DNA of 64,000 bases from Robertkochia marina (GTDB taxonomy: Bacteria > Bacteroidota > Bacteroidia > Flavobacteriales > Flavobacteriaceae), in the NCBI RefSeq assembly GCF_004799345.1, contig NZ_SSMC01000003.1:62001-126000 (forward strand). Reading direction: 5' to 3'. The notes below the pieces were generated by a model, which was not told where the DNA came from, ran no database searches, and was given only the letters and a program-made list of their open reading frames with translations. Below are positions 1-9,416 of the stretch, piece by piece. The position numbers and the translations under genes are program-made. Within the stretch, counting starts at the first letter, position 1; each line of letters opens with the position of its first letter.

Positions 1-21
1 CTCGTCCCTCAAGCTGAGATC

Positions 22-58
22 AAAAAAGCCGGCTTGCTTTCGCAAGACCGGCTTTTTA
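22..58 (-). terminator. Intrinsic terminator after pruA
   Basis: A GC-rich stem (AAAAGCCGG with CCGGCTTTT, extended by TTGC/GCAA around a TTTC loop) lies 20 bases past the pruA stop on the minus strand and runs into T-rich sequence on both sides. It probably works in both directions. Bases 1-21 are too short to assign. Confidence 0.8.
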
Positions 59-79
59 AAACTATATATTCGATTGAAA

Positions 80-1705
80 TTATCCTAAGAACGGATAACG
101 GTAATCTGTTGGAGTCACGAAGGTCTCCTTGATCAATCTTGGTGATACCCAACGCAGGAGGTTCTGCATAGAACCGGCCTTGTCGTTGGTTCCTGATGCT
201 CTGGCACCACCAAACGGCTGCTGCCCTACAACGGCACCGGTTGGCTTATCGTTAATGTAGAAGTTTCCGGCACTGTTCTGAAGCGCTTTGGTAGCCTCTT
301 CAATAGTGTAACGGTCTCCTGAGAATACGGCACCTGTAAGTCCGTACTCAGAAGTGGTATCAACCAGTTTCAGGGTTTCGCTCCACTGGTCATCCTCGTA
401 AACATATACGGTTACTACAGGTCCGAACAGCTCGGTGGTCATGGTCACGTATTGCGGGTCGGTGGTAACGATCACGGTAGGCTGAACGAAATATCCTTTA
501 GACTTGTCATATGATCCTCCGGCAAAGATCTCAGCTTCCTTATCTTCTTTGGCGCGATCAATAAAGCCGGCCAGTTTATCGAAAGAGCCTTCGTGGATCA
601 CGGCTGTAATGAAGTTCTCCATATCTTCAGGAGATCCCATCTTGAAGGAAGCGATATCTTCTTTTACAAAGTTCAATACCTCGTCGGCCAGAGATTTCGG
701 AAGGTATACCCTTGATGCGGCACTACATTTTTGTCCCTGGAACTCAAAAGCTCCACGGCTAATGGCGGTAGCTACCTGCTTGGCATTGCTGGTGGGGTGG
801 GCAATGATAAAATCTTTACCTCCGGTCTCCCCAACAATTCTTGGGTAGGTCTTATACTTGTCAATATTGTTTCCGATCTTTTTCCAAAGTCCTTTAAAGA
901 CCTCTGTAGATCCGGTAAAGTGGATTCCGGCAAAATCAGGACTGTCAAGAAGGGTGTCTGTGATCATTACCGGATCTCCGTAAACCACGTTGATCACTCC
1001 ATCAGGAAGCCCGGCCTCTTTCAATACATCTACGATCACTTTGGCCGAAAAGATCTGGTGGTCGCTGGGTTTCCATACCACCACGTTCCCCATCATGGCT
1101 GCACTCGTTGGAAGGTTCCCTGCAATAGCGGTAAAGTTAAACGGGGTAATGGCATATACGAATCCTTCTAACGGACGGTATTCCACACGGTTCCAGATAC
1201 CTTCATCAGAAATAGGCTGATCTTCGTAAATGCGAGACATGAATTCTACATTGAACTTCAGAAAGTCAATGATCTCACATGCTGCATCGATCTCTGCCTG
1301 GTGAATGTTTTTAGATTGTGCGATCATCGTAGAGGCATTCATCTTATCGCGGTAAGGTCCGGCAATAAGGTCTGCAGCCTTCAAGAATACTGCTGCGCGC
1401 TGTTCCCATGAAAGGTTAGCCCATTTTTCTCTTGCTTCCAGTGCGGTAGAAACTGCACTCTCTACATGAGTTTTTTCAGCCAAATGATAGGTTCCCACCA
1501 CGTGTTGGTGATCGTGTGGAGGCGACATGGTGCGTGTATTCCCTGTTCTGATCTCTTCTCCATTAATATATAAAGGCACATCTACCTTGCCATTGTAATA
1601 TTCCTTGTACTGTTTTAAAACAGACTCTCTTTCGGGAGATCCCGGAGCGTACGACCTAACCGGTTCATTTACCGCTACGGGTACTTGAAAAAATCCTTTT
1701 CCCAT
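80..1705 (-). CDS. pruA: L-glutamate gamma-semialdehyde dehydrogenase (1-pyrroline-5-carboxylate dehydrogenase)
   Basis: This enzyme oxidises glutamate semialdehyde (from pyrroline-5-carboxylate) to glutamate with NAD+, the second step of proline catabolism in the cytosol. The 541-residue protein is a full-length aldehyde dehydrogenase of the stand-alone P5CDH type. The general-base Glu is at about residue 293 (VGETGGKDF) and the catalytic Cys at about 327 (GQKCSAASRVY). The NAD-binding TGS motif (FTGSTEVF) is near 264. No proline dehydrogenase domain is fused and no putA/proDH gene adjoins it, so that step must be encoded elsewhere. The start MGKGFF is followed by a normal N-terminus for the family. 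A -7-like box lies about 30 bases upstream and an intrinsic terminator follows. Confidence 0.95.
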   Translation of the reverse strand: MGKGFFQVPVAVNEPVRSYAPGSPERESVLKQYKEYYNGKVDVPLYINGEEIRTGNTRTMSPPHDHQHVVGTYHLAEKTHVESAVSTALEAREKWANLSWEQRAAVFLKAADLIAGPYRDKMNASTMIAQSKNIHQAEIDAACEIIDFLKFNVEFMSRIYEDQPISDEGIWNRVEYRPLEGFVYAITPFNFTAIAGNLPTSAAMMGNVVVWKPSDHQIFSAKVIVDVLKEAGLPDGVINVVYGDPVMITDTLLDSPDFAGIHFTGSTEVFKGLWKKIGNNIDKYKTYPRIVGETGGKDFIIAHPTSNAKQVATAISRGAFEFQGQKCSAASRVYLPKSLADEVLNFVKEDIASFKMGSPEDMENFITAVIHEGSFDKLAGFIDRAKEDKEAEIFAGGSYDKSKGYFVQPTVIVTTDPQYVTMTTELFGPVVTVYVYEDDQWSETLKLVDTTSEYGLTGAVFSGDRYTIEEATKALQNSAGNFYINDKPTGAVVGQQPFGGARASGTNDKAGSMQNLLRWVSPRLIKETFVTPTDYRYPFLG

Positions 1706-1736
1706 TTATAGTGTTTTTATACGTTTTTTACGCAAA

Positions 1737-1744
1737 CAAATGTA
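1737..1744 (-). promoter_or_regulatory. Candidate Bacteroidota -7 box for pruA
   Basis: On the minus strand the bases read TACATTTG, an exact match to the TAnnTTTG -7 consensus of Bacteroidota sigma factor promoters, about 30 bases before the pruA start. No clear TTG -33 element is visible at the usual distance, so the call rests on half a promoter. Confidence 0.4.
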
Positions 1745-1791
1745 ATAAATGGCTTGTGCTTAAAAAAATGAATCAGGAGTTAAACACGCTG

Positions 1792-2178
1792 TTAATTAAG
1801 GGTGAAGGGTGCGCTTAGTCGAAAGGTGGGGATAAATACTTTAAAATGCCCCGCGGAGGCATAATTCAACATGAGGTAATTACCTCTCATGGCCCCGATA
1901 GGAGAAGTTAATAAGCATCCGGAACTATACTTATGGGTCTCTCCGGGATGCAACACCGGCTTTTTTCCAATAACCCCTTCTCCGTCAACCACCTCGGTCT
2001 CATTGAGGGCATCAAAGATCTGCCAGTGTCGTGCAAGTAATTGCACCGGGTCTTTGCTTTGATTCTCTATGGTGATATGGTACCCGAAAGCATAGTGCTT
2101 TCTGTAATTTTTGAAGAAGGTGCCTTCAAAACTTGTTTTTACAGAGATCTTTATGCCTTTGGTTACCTGGGTGAACAT
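1792..2178 (-). CDS. apaG: ApaG domain protein
   Basis: The 128-residue protein matches ApaG in length and in its conserved core: the HITIENQS strand, the HWQIFDA motif, VVGKKPVLHPG-type turn (EGVIGKKPVLHPGE) and the YSSGCLLTSPIGAMRGNY stretch. ApaG proteins have a single fibronectin-III-like beta domain. They are linked to Co2+/Mg2+ homeostasis in enterobacteria, but the biochemical role is not settled. It begins four bases after the DUF3667 gene, so it is probably the last gene of the DUF5103-DUF3667-apaG operon. Confidence 0.92.
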   Translation of the reverse strand: MFTQVTKGIKISVKTSFEGTFFKNYRKHYAFGYHITIENQSKDPVQLLARHWQIFDALNETEVVDGEGVIGKKPVLHPGETHKYSSGCLLTSPIGAMRGNYLMLNYASAGHFKVFIPTFRLSAPFTLN

Positions 2179-2182
2179 TTTG

Positions 2183-3367
2183 CTAATACGTTAAAGCGCT
2201 TCCCGAAAGAAACAGTATCATACTGATACTAGCTAAAAATACGAAAATTGTGTTCAGGATGGAGAATTTTAAAATAGTTTTAAGACGCCCTTGTTGATAG
2301 AATACCCGCATGGCTCTGTAGAGATAAAAGGAGAATAAAAGCACGGCTACCCAAAGTACGTTCCAATCGGTGATCGCATATATGATATAGGCAATAATGA
2401 GCAGTATGATGAACAGAGATTGTGAATGAAAGCTGAAAATAAGGTGATCCATATAATTGAATTCTCTTCTCAGGTACAATAGCCATATAAATACCGTGAA
2501 AACGGGTAAAAAGAAGAAAATGAAAAAGGGAAGCCTGGAGATCACGGTATTTAAAAAGGTGCCGGGTTCCTTTGTTACTCTGTTGATACTTTTTCCGGTT
2601 CTGAAAGCCCAAAGCTCTGACCCTTTTAAGGGGATGTTCAGCTTTGAACGCGCCTCTTCCGGGGTATTATAATGATTGTGTTTGATAGTCCTGTAAAAGA
2701 ACTCGGTCATGGATATAAAACGACCCACACTACCTGAGGTGTCATTTTTAACCTCATTATAAAAGGTCTGTGGGGCATAGGTGGCCAGAGAATCCTTACG
2801 TTTATCCAGGGCTTCCAGGACGCCTATCCCAAATTTTAAAGTATCTATGGTTGCTTTCAGGGAGTCTTGCAAGGCTTCTTGAGAAACGTCGCCCTTTGGG
2901 ATGATCAATTGTTCTGCTTTCAGCGAATCGGCAATTTTTGTATACTCCTCTATGTTCACCAACCCTTTGGTGTCTGCATCCGCCTTTTTTTGGTTTAATG
3001 ATTCAAAATCTGAAGAATAACCCAGTAAGAGGAAATAGATAATGCAAAGGCTCAGCAGCGTCTGAAAGGGGTTCGTATAAGAGGCGCGCTTGCCGTTGAT
3101 ATATTCCCGGGTGATCTTTCCGGGTTTTAAAAGCAGGGCAGAGAGGGTTTGTCTGAGCTTGGAGTCATAATTGAACAGGGTGCCGAACAATTCGTCAAAA
3201 AGATCCTGCACGCTGAACTTCTTCATCGAATTGATCTGTCCGCAATTGGCACAATACTTATCGCTCAGATCCAGCGGATGATCACAATTGAGGCAGCAGT
3301 TTCCGCGGTATTTAAACTTACGCCGTTCGGGAAGATATCCGCCTTTTTTTACTGGTTTATCGCTCAT
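2183..3367 (-). CDS. DUF3667 domain membrane protein with N-terminal zinc ribbon
   Basis: The 394-residue protein opens with a two-CxxC zinc ribbon (CLNC at about 24-27, CANC at about 39-42). The DUF3667 signature follows: LFDELF, then LRQTLSALLLKPGKITREYINGKR. After a first hydrophobic segment (about 103-116) comes a charged extracytoplasmic-type region of roughly 150 residues. Three or four transmembrane segments occupy about 280-394. The function is unknown; the family is common in Bacteroidota. The gene starts two bases after DUF5103 and ends four bases before apaG, so co-transcription is very likely. Confidence 0.85.
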   Translation of the reverse strand: MSDKPVKKGGYLPERRKFKYRGNCCLNCDHPLDLSDKYCANCGQINSMKKFSVQDLFDELFGTLFNYDSKLRQTLSALLLKPGKITREYINGKRASYTNPFQTLLSLCIIYFLLLGYSSDFESLNQKKADADTKGLVNIEEYTKIADSLKAEQLIIPKGDVSQEALQDSLKATIDTLKFGIGVLEALDKRKDSLATYAPQTFYNEVKNDTSGSVGRFISMTEFFYRTIKHNHYNTPEEARSKLNIPLKGSELWAFRTGKSINRVTKEPGTFLNTVISRLPFFIFFFLPVFTVFIWLLYLRREFNYMDHLIFSFHSQSLFIILLIIAYIIYAITDWNVLWVAVLLFSFYLYRAMRVFYQQGRLKTILKFSILNTIFVFLASISMILFLSGSALTY

Positions 3368-3369
3368 GG

Positions 3370-4626
3370 TTAGTTGGAAATGTCTACTGAACTAATGTTG
3401 GCTACCCCAATGACACTGTCATAAAGTGCTCCAAAGTTTCTGTAATATACTAAAACCAGGTATTCGTTCTCGGTTTCCCAGTGATTGCCTCCAATGGCAT
3501 TCAGATCAATACTCCCGTCACTGTTCTTGATCACATATTTGAAATTGTAAAACCCCTGCTTGAGAAATAAGGTCGTTTCCAGGGTGTTGTTGTCGGCGTT
3601 GAAGGTAAGCTTGTTCTCTTTTGTCAGTTCGTAGTTATTGAACTTACCATATACGTAAACGTCTTTAAGGCCAAGCCATGGCTGGTATTCAAGACTAAAA
3701 TGCACAAAAGAGTAATCGGCTTCACTGTTGTCATCGTTTTGAACGCCCTCACCCAGGCGAACCCGGAAGTCGCCATTAATGTCAGGAAAATAGGTATAGA
3801 TCATATCGCGCCTTACGGGGTTGGTATACAGATAATGATTGTAGCGATTTTTCAAATCTACCCTGGCGACCGTATTGGTGGCCGTTCTTATGTCTTTGGT
3901 GTCCAGGTTCAGGTATTCATTGCCTCCTTCAAAACTGGTTTCTTTTTCATACTTATAAATCAGCTGGCTGCCCGACACGAACTGAGGTTTTATGTTGTGA
4001 ACAGCCGTATTGAAATTACTGTTCTGAAGGATGCTTACCTTGACCTCCTGGAGGGGGTTCACCAGTTCAAAATCGCCGGCGCTTACCGTGAACTCTATAC
4101 GTTGCCCGGTATTTAAGAACTTCGGATCTCGTGGCCTCTTGACAATGCCTCCCACATTTACAGCATTATTAAAAAGGATAAATCTTCGGGAAAATACTAT
4201 TTGATCGGTGTTGTCAAAGATCTTCAGAATATAATTCCCGCTTATCCGCATTCGCGTAAAGCGATTCGGGAGCTCCAGCCTGTAGGCGGTGTAAGGTTGT
4301 ATGGAGGCGAGTGAATTGTCGTACTGCAGGATACGCTGATTATCCAGGCCGTCCAGGTATTGATTCTTTACCAGGTTAGAGGGGGTCCAGTCGTAATTAC
4401 AATGCTCAATGCGATAGTAGTAGTCGGCCTCATCGGCATAGAGGTCGTCAAAAGTAAGCACCATGGTCTGTCCGGGTTGAATTACCGGGAATTGTGCAGC
4501 ATTGTTGTTGCCGGTAAAAACAATAGATCGGATGTTTTCCGGGGGAGGGATCTCTTTTTGCACTTGCGCAAGGAGCGTGAGGTTACATTGAAGGAATACA
4601 ATGACAAAACCTATAAGAGTACGCAT
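3370..4626 (-). CDS. DUF5103 domain protein (type IX secretion system plug-like)
   Basis: The 418-residue protein starts with a signal peptide (hydrophobic core FVIVFLQCNLTLLA, cut near AQVQ). The rest is rich in beta strands and aromatics, as in the DUF5103 family. Family knowledge: a member (PorV/Sov-associated 'Plug') is described as plugging the type IX translocon barrel, but many DUF5103 proteins have no tested role. It is the first gene of a minus-strand operon and is divergent from nqrA across 159 bases. The domain call is from overall resemblance, not a computed match. Confidence 0.75.
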   Translation of the reverse strand: MRTLIGFVIVFLQCNLTLLAQVQKEIPPPENIRSIVFTGNNNAAQFPVIQPGQTMVLTFDDLYADEADYYYRIEHCNYDWTPSNLVKNQYLDGLDNQRILQYDNSLASIQPYTAYRLELPNRFTRMRISGNYILKIFDNTDQIVFSRRFILFNNAVNVGGIVKRPRDPKFLNTGQRIEFTVSAGDFELVNPLQEVKVSILQNSNFNTAVHNIKPQFVSGSQLIYKYEKETSFEGGNEYLNLDTKDIRTATNTVARVDLKNRYNHYLYTNPVRRDMIYTYFPDINGDFRVRLGEGVQNDDNSEADYSFVHFSLEYQPWLGLKDVYVYGKFNNYELTKENKLTFNADNNTLETTLFLKQGFYNFKYVIKNSDGSIDLNAIGGNHWETENEYLVLVYYRNFGALYDSVIGVANISSVDISN

Positions 4627-4736
4627 ATGGTAAGGAAAATTTTTGCTAAAGATAATAAAATAAAAACGTGGAATTTGGGGGGCTTTTCCACCTCCAAAAA
4701 TATAGGGTTTTATTATGGCAACAATCTTATAATTAT

Positions 4737-4744
4737 TAAATTTG
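4737..4744 (+). promoter_or_regulatory. Candidate -7 box for the nqr operon
   Basis: TAAATTTG fits the Bacteroidota -7 consensus TAnnTTTG and sits 41 bases before the chosen nqrA start, in an AT-rich stretch between the divergent DUF5103 gene and nqrA. No good TTG -33 element is visible. Confidence 0.5.
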
Positions 4745-4785
4745 CACGAATTTTTGAGTTAACTAATTTCATTAGCACAGATAGC

Positions 4786-6126
4786 ATGTCAAACGACATT
4801 AAGATTAGAAAAGGCTTAGATCTTAAGCTTATGGGTCTGGCAGACAAAACGATCGCTGCCGCTCCGAGGTCTAAAAAATTCGCTATAAAGCCTACTGATT
4901 TCCATGGTGTAACCCCTAAAATGGTGGTTAAAGAAGGTGCTTCCGTGAAAGCGGGAGAGATCATTTTCTTTTCAAAGTACAGCGACCGCGTTAAGTTCGC
5001 TTCGCCTGTTAGTGGTACCATTGCAGAGATCCGCAGGGGCGCAAAGCGAAGAATTTTAGAAGTAATAATTGAAGCAGACGCCGAAGATACTTTCCTGGAG
5101 CACGGTTCCAAGAATGTTTCCGGTATGTCGGGAGAAGAGGTAAAAGAGCTTTTGCTTGAAGGTGGTTGTTGGCCATTCATCAAGCAGCGTCCGTACGACG
5201 TGATAGCCAATCCGGATGACGCCCCTAAGGCGATCTTCGTTTCGGCTATGAGTACAGCTCCTCTTGCTGCCGATGTGGAATTCCTGTTAAAAGACCGAAT
5301 GGAAGATTTCAAAACCGGTCTGGAGGCTATTTCAAAACTTACTTCAGGAAAAACCCATGTTTCTGTAGCAGCGGGAAGCAGTTTGGCTGACGGCCTGAAT
5401 GGTGTTGAGATCCACAAGGTAAAGGGGCCGCACCCTGCCGGTAATGTCGGAGTACAGATCCATCATATCGACCCTGTTAATGCAGGAGAACGTGTATGGG
5501 TTGTTGGGCCGGAAGATGTAGCTATCATTGGTAACTTTTTGAACACCGGAAAATTCAAGGCTGACCGTTTGGTTGCCGTTTCCGGCTCTGAAGCGCCCAA
5601 GGCACAGTATTTCAGTATGCGTGTGGGAACCAATGTTTTTGAGCTGATCAATAAGGTGCCTTCTTCAGTGAGGATCATCAGTGGAGATGTCCTTACAGGA
5701 GATCAGATCGCTAACTCAGGATTTGTAGGGTTCTATCACAACACCATTACGCTTATTCCGGAAGGAAAAGAGCACAGAATGTTCGGGTGGGTGCCATTCT
5801 TAGATAATCATATTCCAAGTATGTCAAGAACCTCTCTTTCTTTCCTCTTTCCAAATAAGAGGTACAAGGTGAATACCAACCTTAATGGAGAAGAGCGTGC
5901 GCTGGTAGTAACCGGTGAGATGGAGCAGGTGCTTCCTATGGATATTTATCCGATGCAACTTCTTAAGGAATGTATGGCGGCGAACATCGAAAAGATGGAA
6001 AACCTTGGTATTTACGAGGTGGCTCCTGAAGATTTCGCCTTGATTGATTATACGAACACCTCTAAAATTGAAGCCCAGGCAATTATCAGAGAGGCATTAG
6101 ACCTCATGATCAAAGAAGTGGGTTAA
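4786..6126 (+). CDS. nqrA: Na+-translocating NADH:quinone reductase subunit A
   Basis: NqrA is the large peripheral, cytoplasmic-side subunit of the sodium-pumping NADH:quinone reductase. The protein from MSNDIKIRKGLDLKL is 446 residues, the usual NqrA length. It has the family's opening (KGLDLKLMG) and a biotinyl-lipoyl-like lobe (FHGVTPKMVVKEG, KYSDRVKFASPVSG). The open frame extends upstream to 4360, but that part overlaps the divergent DUF5103 gene and lies before the -7 box. The ATG at 4786 is therefore preferred. It is first in a six-gene operon and is followed 11 bases later by nqrB. Confidence 0.97.
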   Translation: MSNDIKIRKGLDLKLMGLADKTIAAAPRSKKFAIKPTDFHGVTPKMVVKEGASVKAGEIIFFSKYSDRVKFASPVSGTIAEIRRGAKRRILEVIIEADAEDTFLEHGSKNVSGMSGEEVKELLLEGGCWPFIKQRPYDVIANPDDAPKAIFVSAMSTAPLAADVEFLLKDRMEDFKTGLEAISKLTSGKTHVSVAAGSSLADGLNGVEIHKVKGPHPAGNVGVQIHHIDPVNAGERVWVVGPEDVAIIGNFLNTGKFKADRLVAVSGSEAPKAQYFSMRVGTNVFELINKVPSSVRIISGDVLTGDQIANSGFVGFYHNTITLIPEGKEHRMFGWVPFLDNHIPSMSRTSLSFLFPNKRYKVNTNLNGEERALVVTGEMEQVLPMDIYPMQLLKECMAANIEKMENLGIYEVAPEDFALIDYTNTSKIEAQAIIREALDLMIKEVG

Positions 6127-6137
6127 AAAAAGAAGCT

Positions 6138-7295
6138 ATGAGTTTTTTGAGAAAAAAGTTAGACGAATTAAAGCGACCCTTTAACAAGGGTCAGAAGTGG
6201 GAGAAGTTTGCTCCTGCATTCAACGCCTTTGATACTTTTCTGTTCGTACCTGATCATACGACCAGAAAGGGTGCACATATCCGTGATGCCGTTGACCTGA
6301 AGCGTACCATGATCACCGTGATCATTGCTTTGTTACCTGCTTTATTCTACGGAATCTACAATACCGGGTATCAGTATCTTTCGCAAACCGGGGAGGCATT
6401 TACCTTTTTAGATGCCTTTATTCACGGTGCCTGGAAGATCGTACCGATGATCGTTGTGTCTTATGCGGTAGGTCTTGGTATTGAATTTATTTTTGCGATT
6501 TACCGCGGCCACGAAGTGAACGAAGGGTTCCTGGTTACCGGGATGCTTGTTCCTATGATCATGCCGGTGGATATACCACTTTGGATGGTGGCTGTTTCTG
6601 TGGCTTTTGCCGTATTGATCGGTAAGGAAGCCTTCGGAGGAACAGGGATGAATATTCTGAATCCGGCCCTTATGGCACGTGCTTTCGCATTCTTTGCCTA
6701 CCCAACCTATATGTCGGGTAACAAAGTATGGGTTTCAGAAGCCTCTAATATTGATGCTGTTTCCGGGGAGACCATTCTTGGTTCTCTTGCTGCCGGAAAA
6801 GAAGTGACCTATAATATGTGGAGCATGTTCTCTGGAGCTATTCCCGGATCTATCGGTGAGACTTCTACGCTTTGGATCGCAGCCGGTGCCCTTTTCCTGA
6901 TCCTTACCGGGGTAGGAAGCTGGCGTATCATGGCCGGGGGAGTTATCGGAGCTGCATTTATGGGCTTCCTGTTCAATCTTTGGGGAGCTAATGCACTTAT
7001 GAGCTTTCCGTGGTACCAGCACCTAGTAGTGGGTGGACTTGCCTTTGGAATCGTATTCATGGCTACAGATCCTGTTTCTGCAGCTCAGACCTTTAAAGGA
7101 AAATGGATCTACGGTATTCTGATCGGTGTTTTCAGTATTATGATCCGTGTATTTAACCCGGCGTATCCTGAAGGAGTAATGCTTGCCATTCTGCTTATGA
7201 ATGTGTTTGCACCAACCATCGACCACTATGTGATCGAGGCCAATATTAAGAGAAGAAAGAAAAGATTAGCAACTGTAACCGCTAAATCCGCATAA
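6138..7295 (+). CDS. nqrB: Na+-translocating NADH:quinone reductase subunit B
   Basis: NqrB is the main membrane subunit; it binds riboflavin, carries covalent FMN and forms the Na+ path. The 385-residue protein has the multi-helix layout and conserved stretches GMLVPMIMPVDIPLW, GGTGMNILNPALMARAF and MATDPVSAAQT. The FMN-attachment site is read as D206-AVSGET, with acceptor Thr at about 212. The motif in other NqrB proteins is SGAT, so Ala is replaced by Glu here (see findings). It ends two bases before nqrC. The flavin would be attached by the ApbE-type enzyme encoded downstream. Confidence 0.97.
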   Translation: MSFLRKKLDELKRPFNKGQKWEKFAPAFNAFDTFLFVPDHTTRKGAHIRDAVDLKRTMITVIIALLPALFYGIYNTGYQYLSQTGEAFTFLDAFIHGAWKIVPMIVVSYAVGLGIEFIFAIYRGHEVNEGFLVTGMLVPMIMPVDIPLWMVAVSVAFAVLIGKEAFGGTGMNILNPALMARAFAFFAYPTYMSGNKVWVSEASNIDAVSGETILGSLAAGKEVTYNMWSMFSGAIPGSIGETSTLWIAAGALFLILTGVGSWRIMAGGVIGAAFMGFLFNLWGANALMSFPWYQHLVVGGLAFGIVFMATDPVSAAQTFKGKWIYGILIGVFSIMIRVFNPAYPEGVMLAILLMNVFAPTIDHYVIEANIKRRKKRLATVTAKSA

Positions 7296-7297
7296 TT

Positions 7298-8026
7298 ATG
7301 AACAGAGACAGTAACGCTTATACCTTTATTTTTGCCACTGTTATGGTAATTGTGGTTGCAGCATCACTTGCTATTGCCGCCACCTCTTTAAAGCCGATGC
7401 AAAATGAGAACGTGCGTAAAGAGAAGATGCAGAACATTCTTTCTACTATCGGAGTAGAGGTGGAAAGAGAGCAGGCAGGAGAAGAATTCAATAAGTATAT
7501 CAAAGAACAGATCTCCCTTACCGCCGATGGATCGATCGATGAAAGCGTGAATGCGTTTAATATCGACCTGGCAAAAGAGTTGAAGAAACCTGTAGAAGAG
7601 CAGCGTTTTCCGCTTTACAAAGCCGAGATCGAAGGGAAGCAATATTTTATCATTCCGCTTCGCGGCGCCGGACTTTGGGATGCGATCTGGGGTTATATTT
7701 CCCTGGAGGATGATATCAATACCATTAAAGGAGCTGTATTCGATCACAAAGGGGAGACTCCCGGTCTTGGTGCCGAGATCACTCAAAGCTGGTTTGAAAA
7801 GCGCTTTGAAGAAGAAAAGATCTTTGATCCGGAATCAGGAGAATTTGTTGGGGTGACCGTAATGAAAGGATACTCCGGAGGAAATAATAAGGATGATAAT
7901 GCGATCGATGCGATCTCAGGAGCTACCATCACCGGTGATGGGGTTACCGATATGATCTACAATCGTTTGCAGTATTATATGCCTTACCTGAAACAACAGA
8001 ACGTTAAAGTAGCATTAAATAACTAA
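7298..8026 (+). CDS. nqrC: Na+-translocating NADH:quinone reductase subunit C
   Basis: NqrC is a one-helix subunit with an extracytoplasmic domain carrying covalent FMN. The 242-residue protein has one N-terminal transmembrane segment (about 8-28). The canonical flavinylation motif DAISGATITG has acceptor Thr at about 210. GAGLWDAIWGYISL and HKGETPGLGAEI are family-typical blocks. The gene sits two bases from both nqrB and nqrD, consistent with tight translational coupling. Confidence 0.97.
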   Translation: MNRDSNAYTFIFATVMVIVVAASLAIAATSLKPMQNENVRKEKMQNILSTIGVEVEREQAGEEFNKYIKEQISLTADGSIDESVNAFNIDLAKELKKPVEEQRFPLYKAEIEGKQYFIIPLRGAGLWDAIWGYISLEDDINTIKGAVFDHKGETPGLGAEITQSWFEKRFEEEKIFDPESGEFVGVTVMKGYSGGNNKDDNAIDAISGATITGDGVTDMIYNRLQYYMPYLKQQNVKVALNN

Positions 8027-8028
8027 TT

Positions 8029-8751
8029 ATGGCCAATAAGAAAGATAACAAAGAGAAATCTCCTTTGGTACTTTTTGTAGCTGAAGAAAAGGAGCCTTTA
8101 TTCTCTAAAAAGAACAGAAAGTTATTGAGCGACCCGCTGGACGACAATAACCCGATCACCGTACAGGTACTGGGTATTTGTTCTGCTCTTGCGATCACGG
8201 TGCAGCTTAAGCCGGCCATAGTTATGGCGATCGCAGTACTTGCGGTTATGGCATTTGCCAATATGATCATTTCGATGATCCGTAACCTGATACCTAACAG
8301 GATCCGTATCATTGTGCAGCTGGTAGTGGTTGCTGCCCTGGTAATTTTAGTAGACCAGGTTTTGAAGGCCTTTGCCTATGATGTGAGTAAAGAACTATCG
8401 GTATTCGTAGGACTAATTATTACCAACTGTATCGTAATGGGACGATTGGAAGCCTTTGCCCTGGGTAACGGGGTTTGGAAATCTTTCCTTGACGGTGTTG
8501 GTAATGCTGCCGGATACGGGCTGATTCTGGTGATCGTGGCTTTCTTCAGAGAGCTTTTGGGATCTGGAAAACTATTCGGATTCGAGGTATTGGGTCACAA
8601 AGGTGCAACCCTTGCCGAATCTTCCGGTCTGTACGCATTAGGATATGAGAATAACGGATTGATGCTTCTCTCACCTGCAGCGCTGTTAGTGGTTGGAGTG
8701 CTTATCTGGATCCAACGTGCCAGAAACAGAAAACTAATTGAAAAGAACTAA
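8029..8751 (+). CDS. nqrD: Na+-translocating NADH:quinone reductase subunit D
   Basis: The 240-residue integral membrane subunit has six predicted helices. A Cys in LGICSALA (first helix) and one in TNCIVMGRLEAFALG match the positions at which NqrD and NqrE together hold an intramembrane Fe-S cluster. The N-terminus carries about 40 extra polar residues (KKDNKEKSPLVLFVAEE and on) before SDPLDDNNPITVQVLG, where most NqrD proteins begin. A charged cytoplasmic extension is therefore present here; starting later would lose contact with nqrC, which ends two bases before. Confidence 0.96.
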   Translation: MANKKDNKEKSPLVLFVAEEKEPLFSKKNRKLLSDPLDDNNPITVQVLGICSALAITVQLKPAIVMAIAVLAVMAFANMIISMIRNLIPNRIRIIVQLVVVAALVILVDQVLKAFAYDVSKELSVFVGLIITNCIVMGRLEAFALGNGVWKSFLDGVGNAAGYGLILVIVAFFRELLGSGKLFGFEVLGHKGATLAESSGLYALGYENNGLMLLSPAALLVVGVLIWIQRARNRKLIEKN

Positions 8752-8780
8752 GCTCCAGGCTTAATAAATAGAAAGAACTA

Positions 8781-9395
8781 ATGGATTACGTAAATCTTTT
8801 TGTACGAAGTATTTTTATCGAAAACATGGTTTTCGCATACTTCCTGGGTATGTGTTCTTACCTGGCCGTATCGAAGACCGTGAAAACGGCTGTTGGACTT
8901 GGAGCGGCAGTGATCTTTGTATTGTCGATCACAGTTCCAATTAACTTTTTACTTGATAATTACCTGTTGCGTCCGGGTGCTTTGGCCTGGATGGGTGAAG
9001 AATATGCTTCGATCGACCTTAGCTTTTTGAGCTTTATCATGTTTATTGCGGTTATTGCCTCTATGGTACAGCTTGTTGAGATGATCGTTGAGAAGTTTGC
9101 TCCCGCCCTTTATGGTGCGCTTGGTATCTTCCTGCCTCTTATTGCGGTAAACTGTGCCATCCTTGGAGGATCACTGTTTATGCAGCAAAAAGACTTTGCC
9201 GGAATCGGCGAGGCGGCTACCTATGGTTTAGGTTCAGGGATCGGATGGTTCCTGGCTATCCTTGCGATCGCTGCTATTCGTGAAAAGATCGCCTATTCTA
9301 ATGTACCAGCACCATTAAGAGGTCTTGGAATTACATTTATCATAACCGGACTTATGGCCCTTGGGTTTATGAGTTTTATGGGAATCAAATTATAA
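8781..9395 (+). CDS. nqrE: Na+-translocating NADH:quinone reductase subunit E
   Basis: NqrE is the structural partner of NqrD, inserted in inverted topology. The 204-residue protein has six hydrophobic segments. Conserved Cys residues lie in [11 protein letters not shown] and [13 protein letters not shown], which with the NqrD pair would ligate the intramembrane Fe-S centre. The start [17 protein letters not shown] is standard. It lies 29 bases after nqrD and 21 bases before nqrF. Confidence 0.97.
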   Translation: MDYVNLFVRSIFIENMVFAYFLGMCSYLAVSKTVKTAVGLGAAVIFVLSITVPINFLLDNYLLRPGALAWMGEEYASIDLSFLSFIMFIAVIASMVQLVEMIVEKFAPALYGALGIFLPLIAVNCAILGGSLFMQQKDFAGIGEAATYGLGSGIGWFLAILAIAAIREKIAYSNVPAPLRGLGITFIITGLMALGFMSFMGIKL

Positions 9396-9416
9396 ATCAT
9401 TATTTAAGACGAAAGA

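Noticed and set aside
4360-4785. N-terminal extension of nqrA
   Set aside because: It overlaps the divergent DUF5103 gene and lies upstream of the -7 box; the family start is at 4786.
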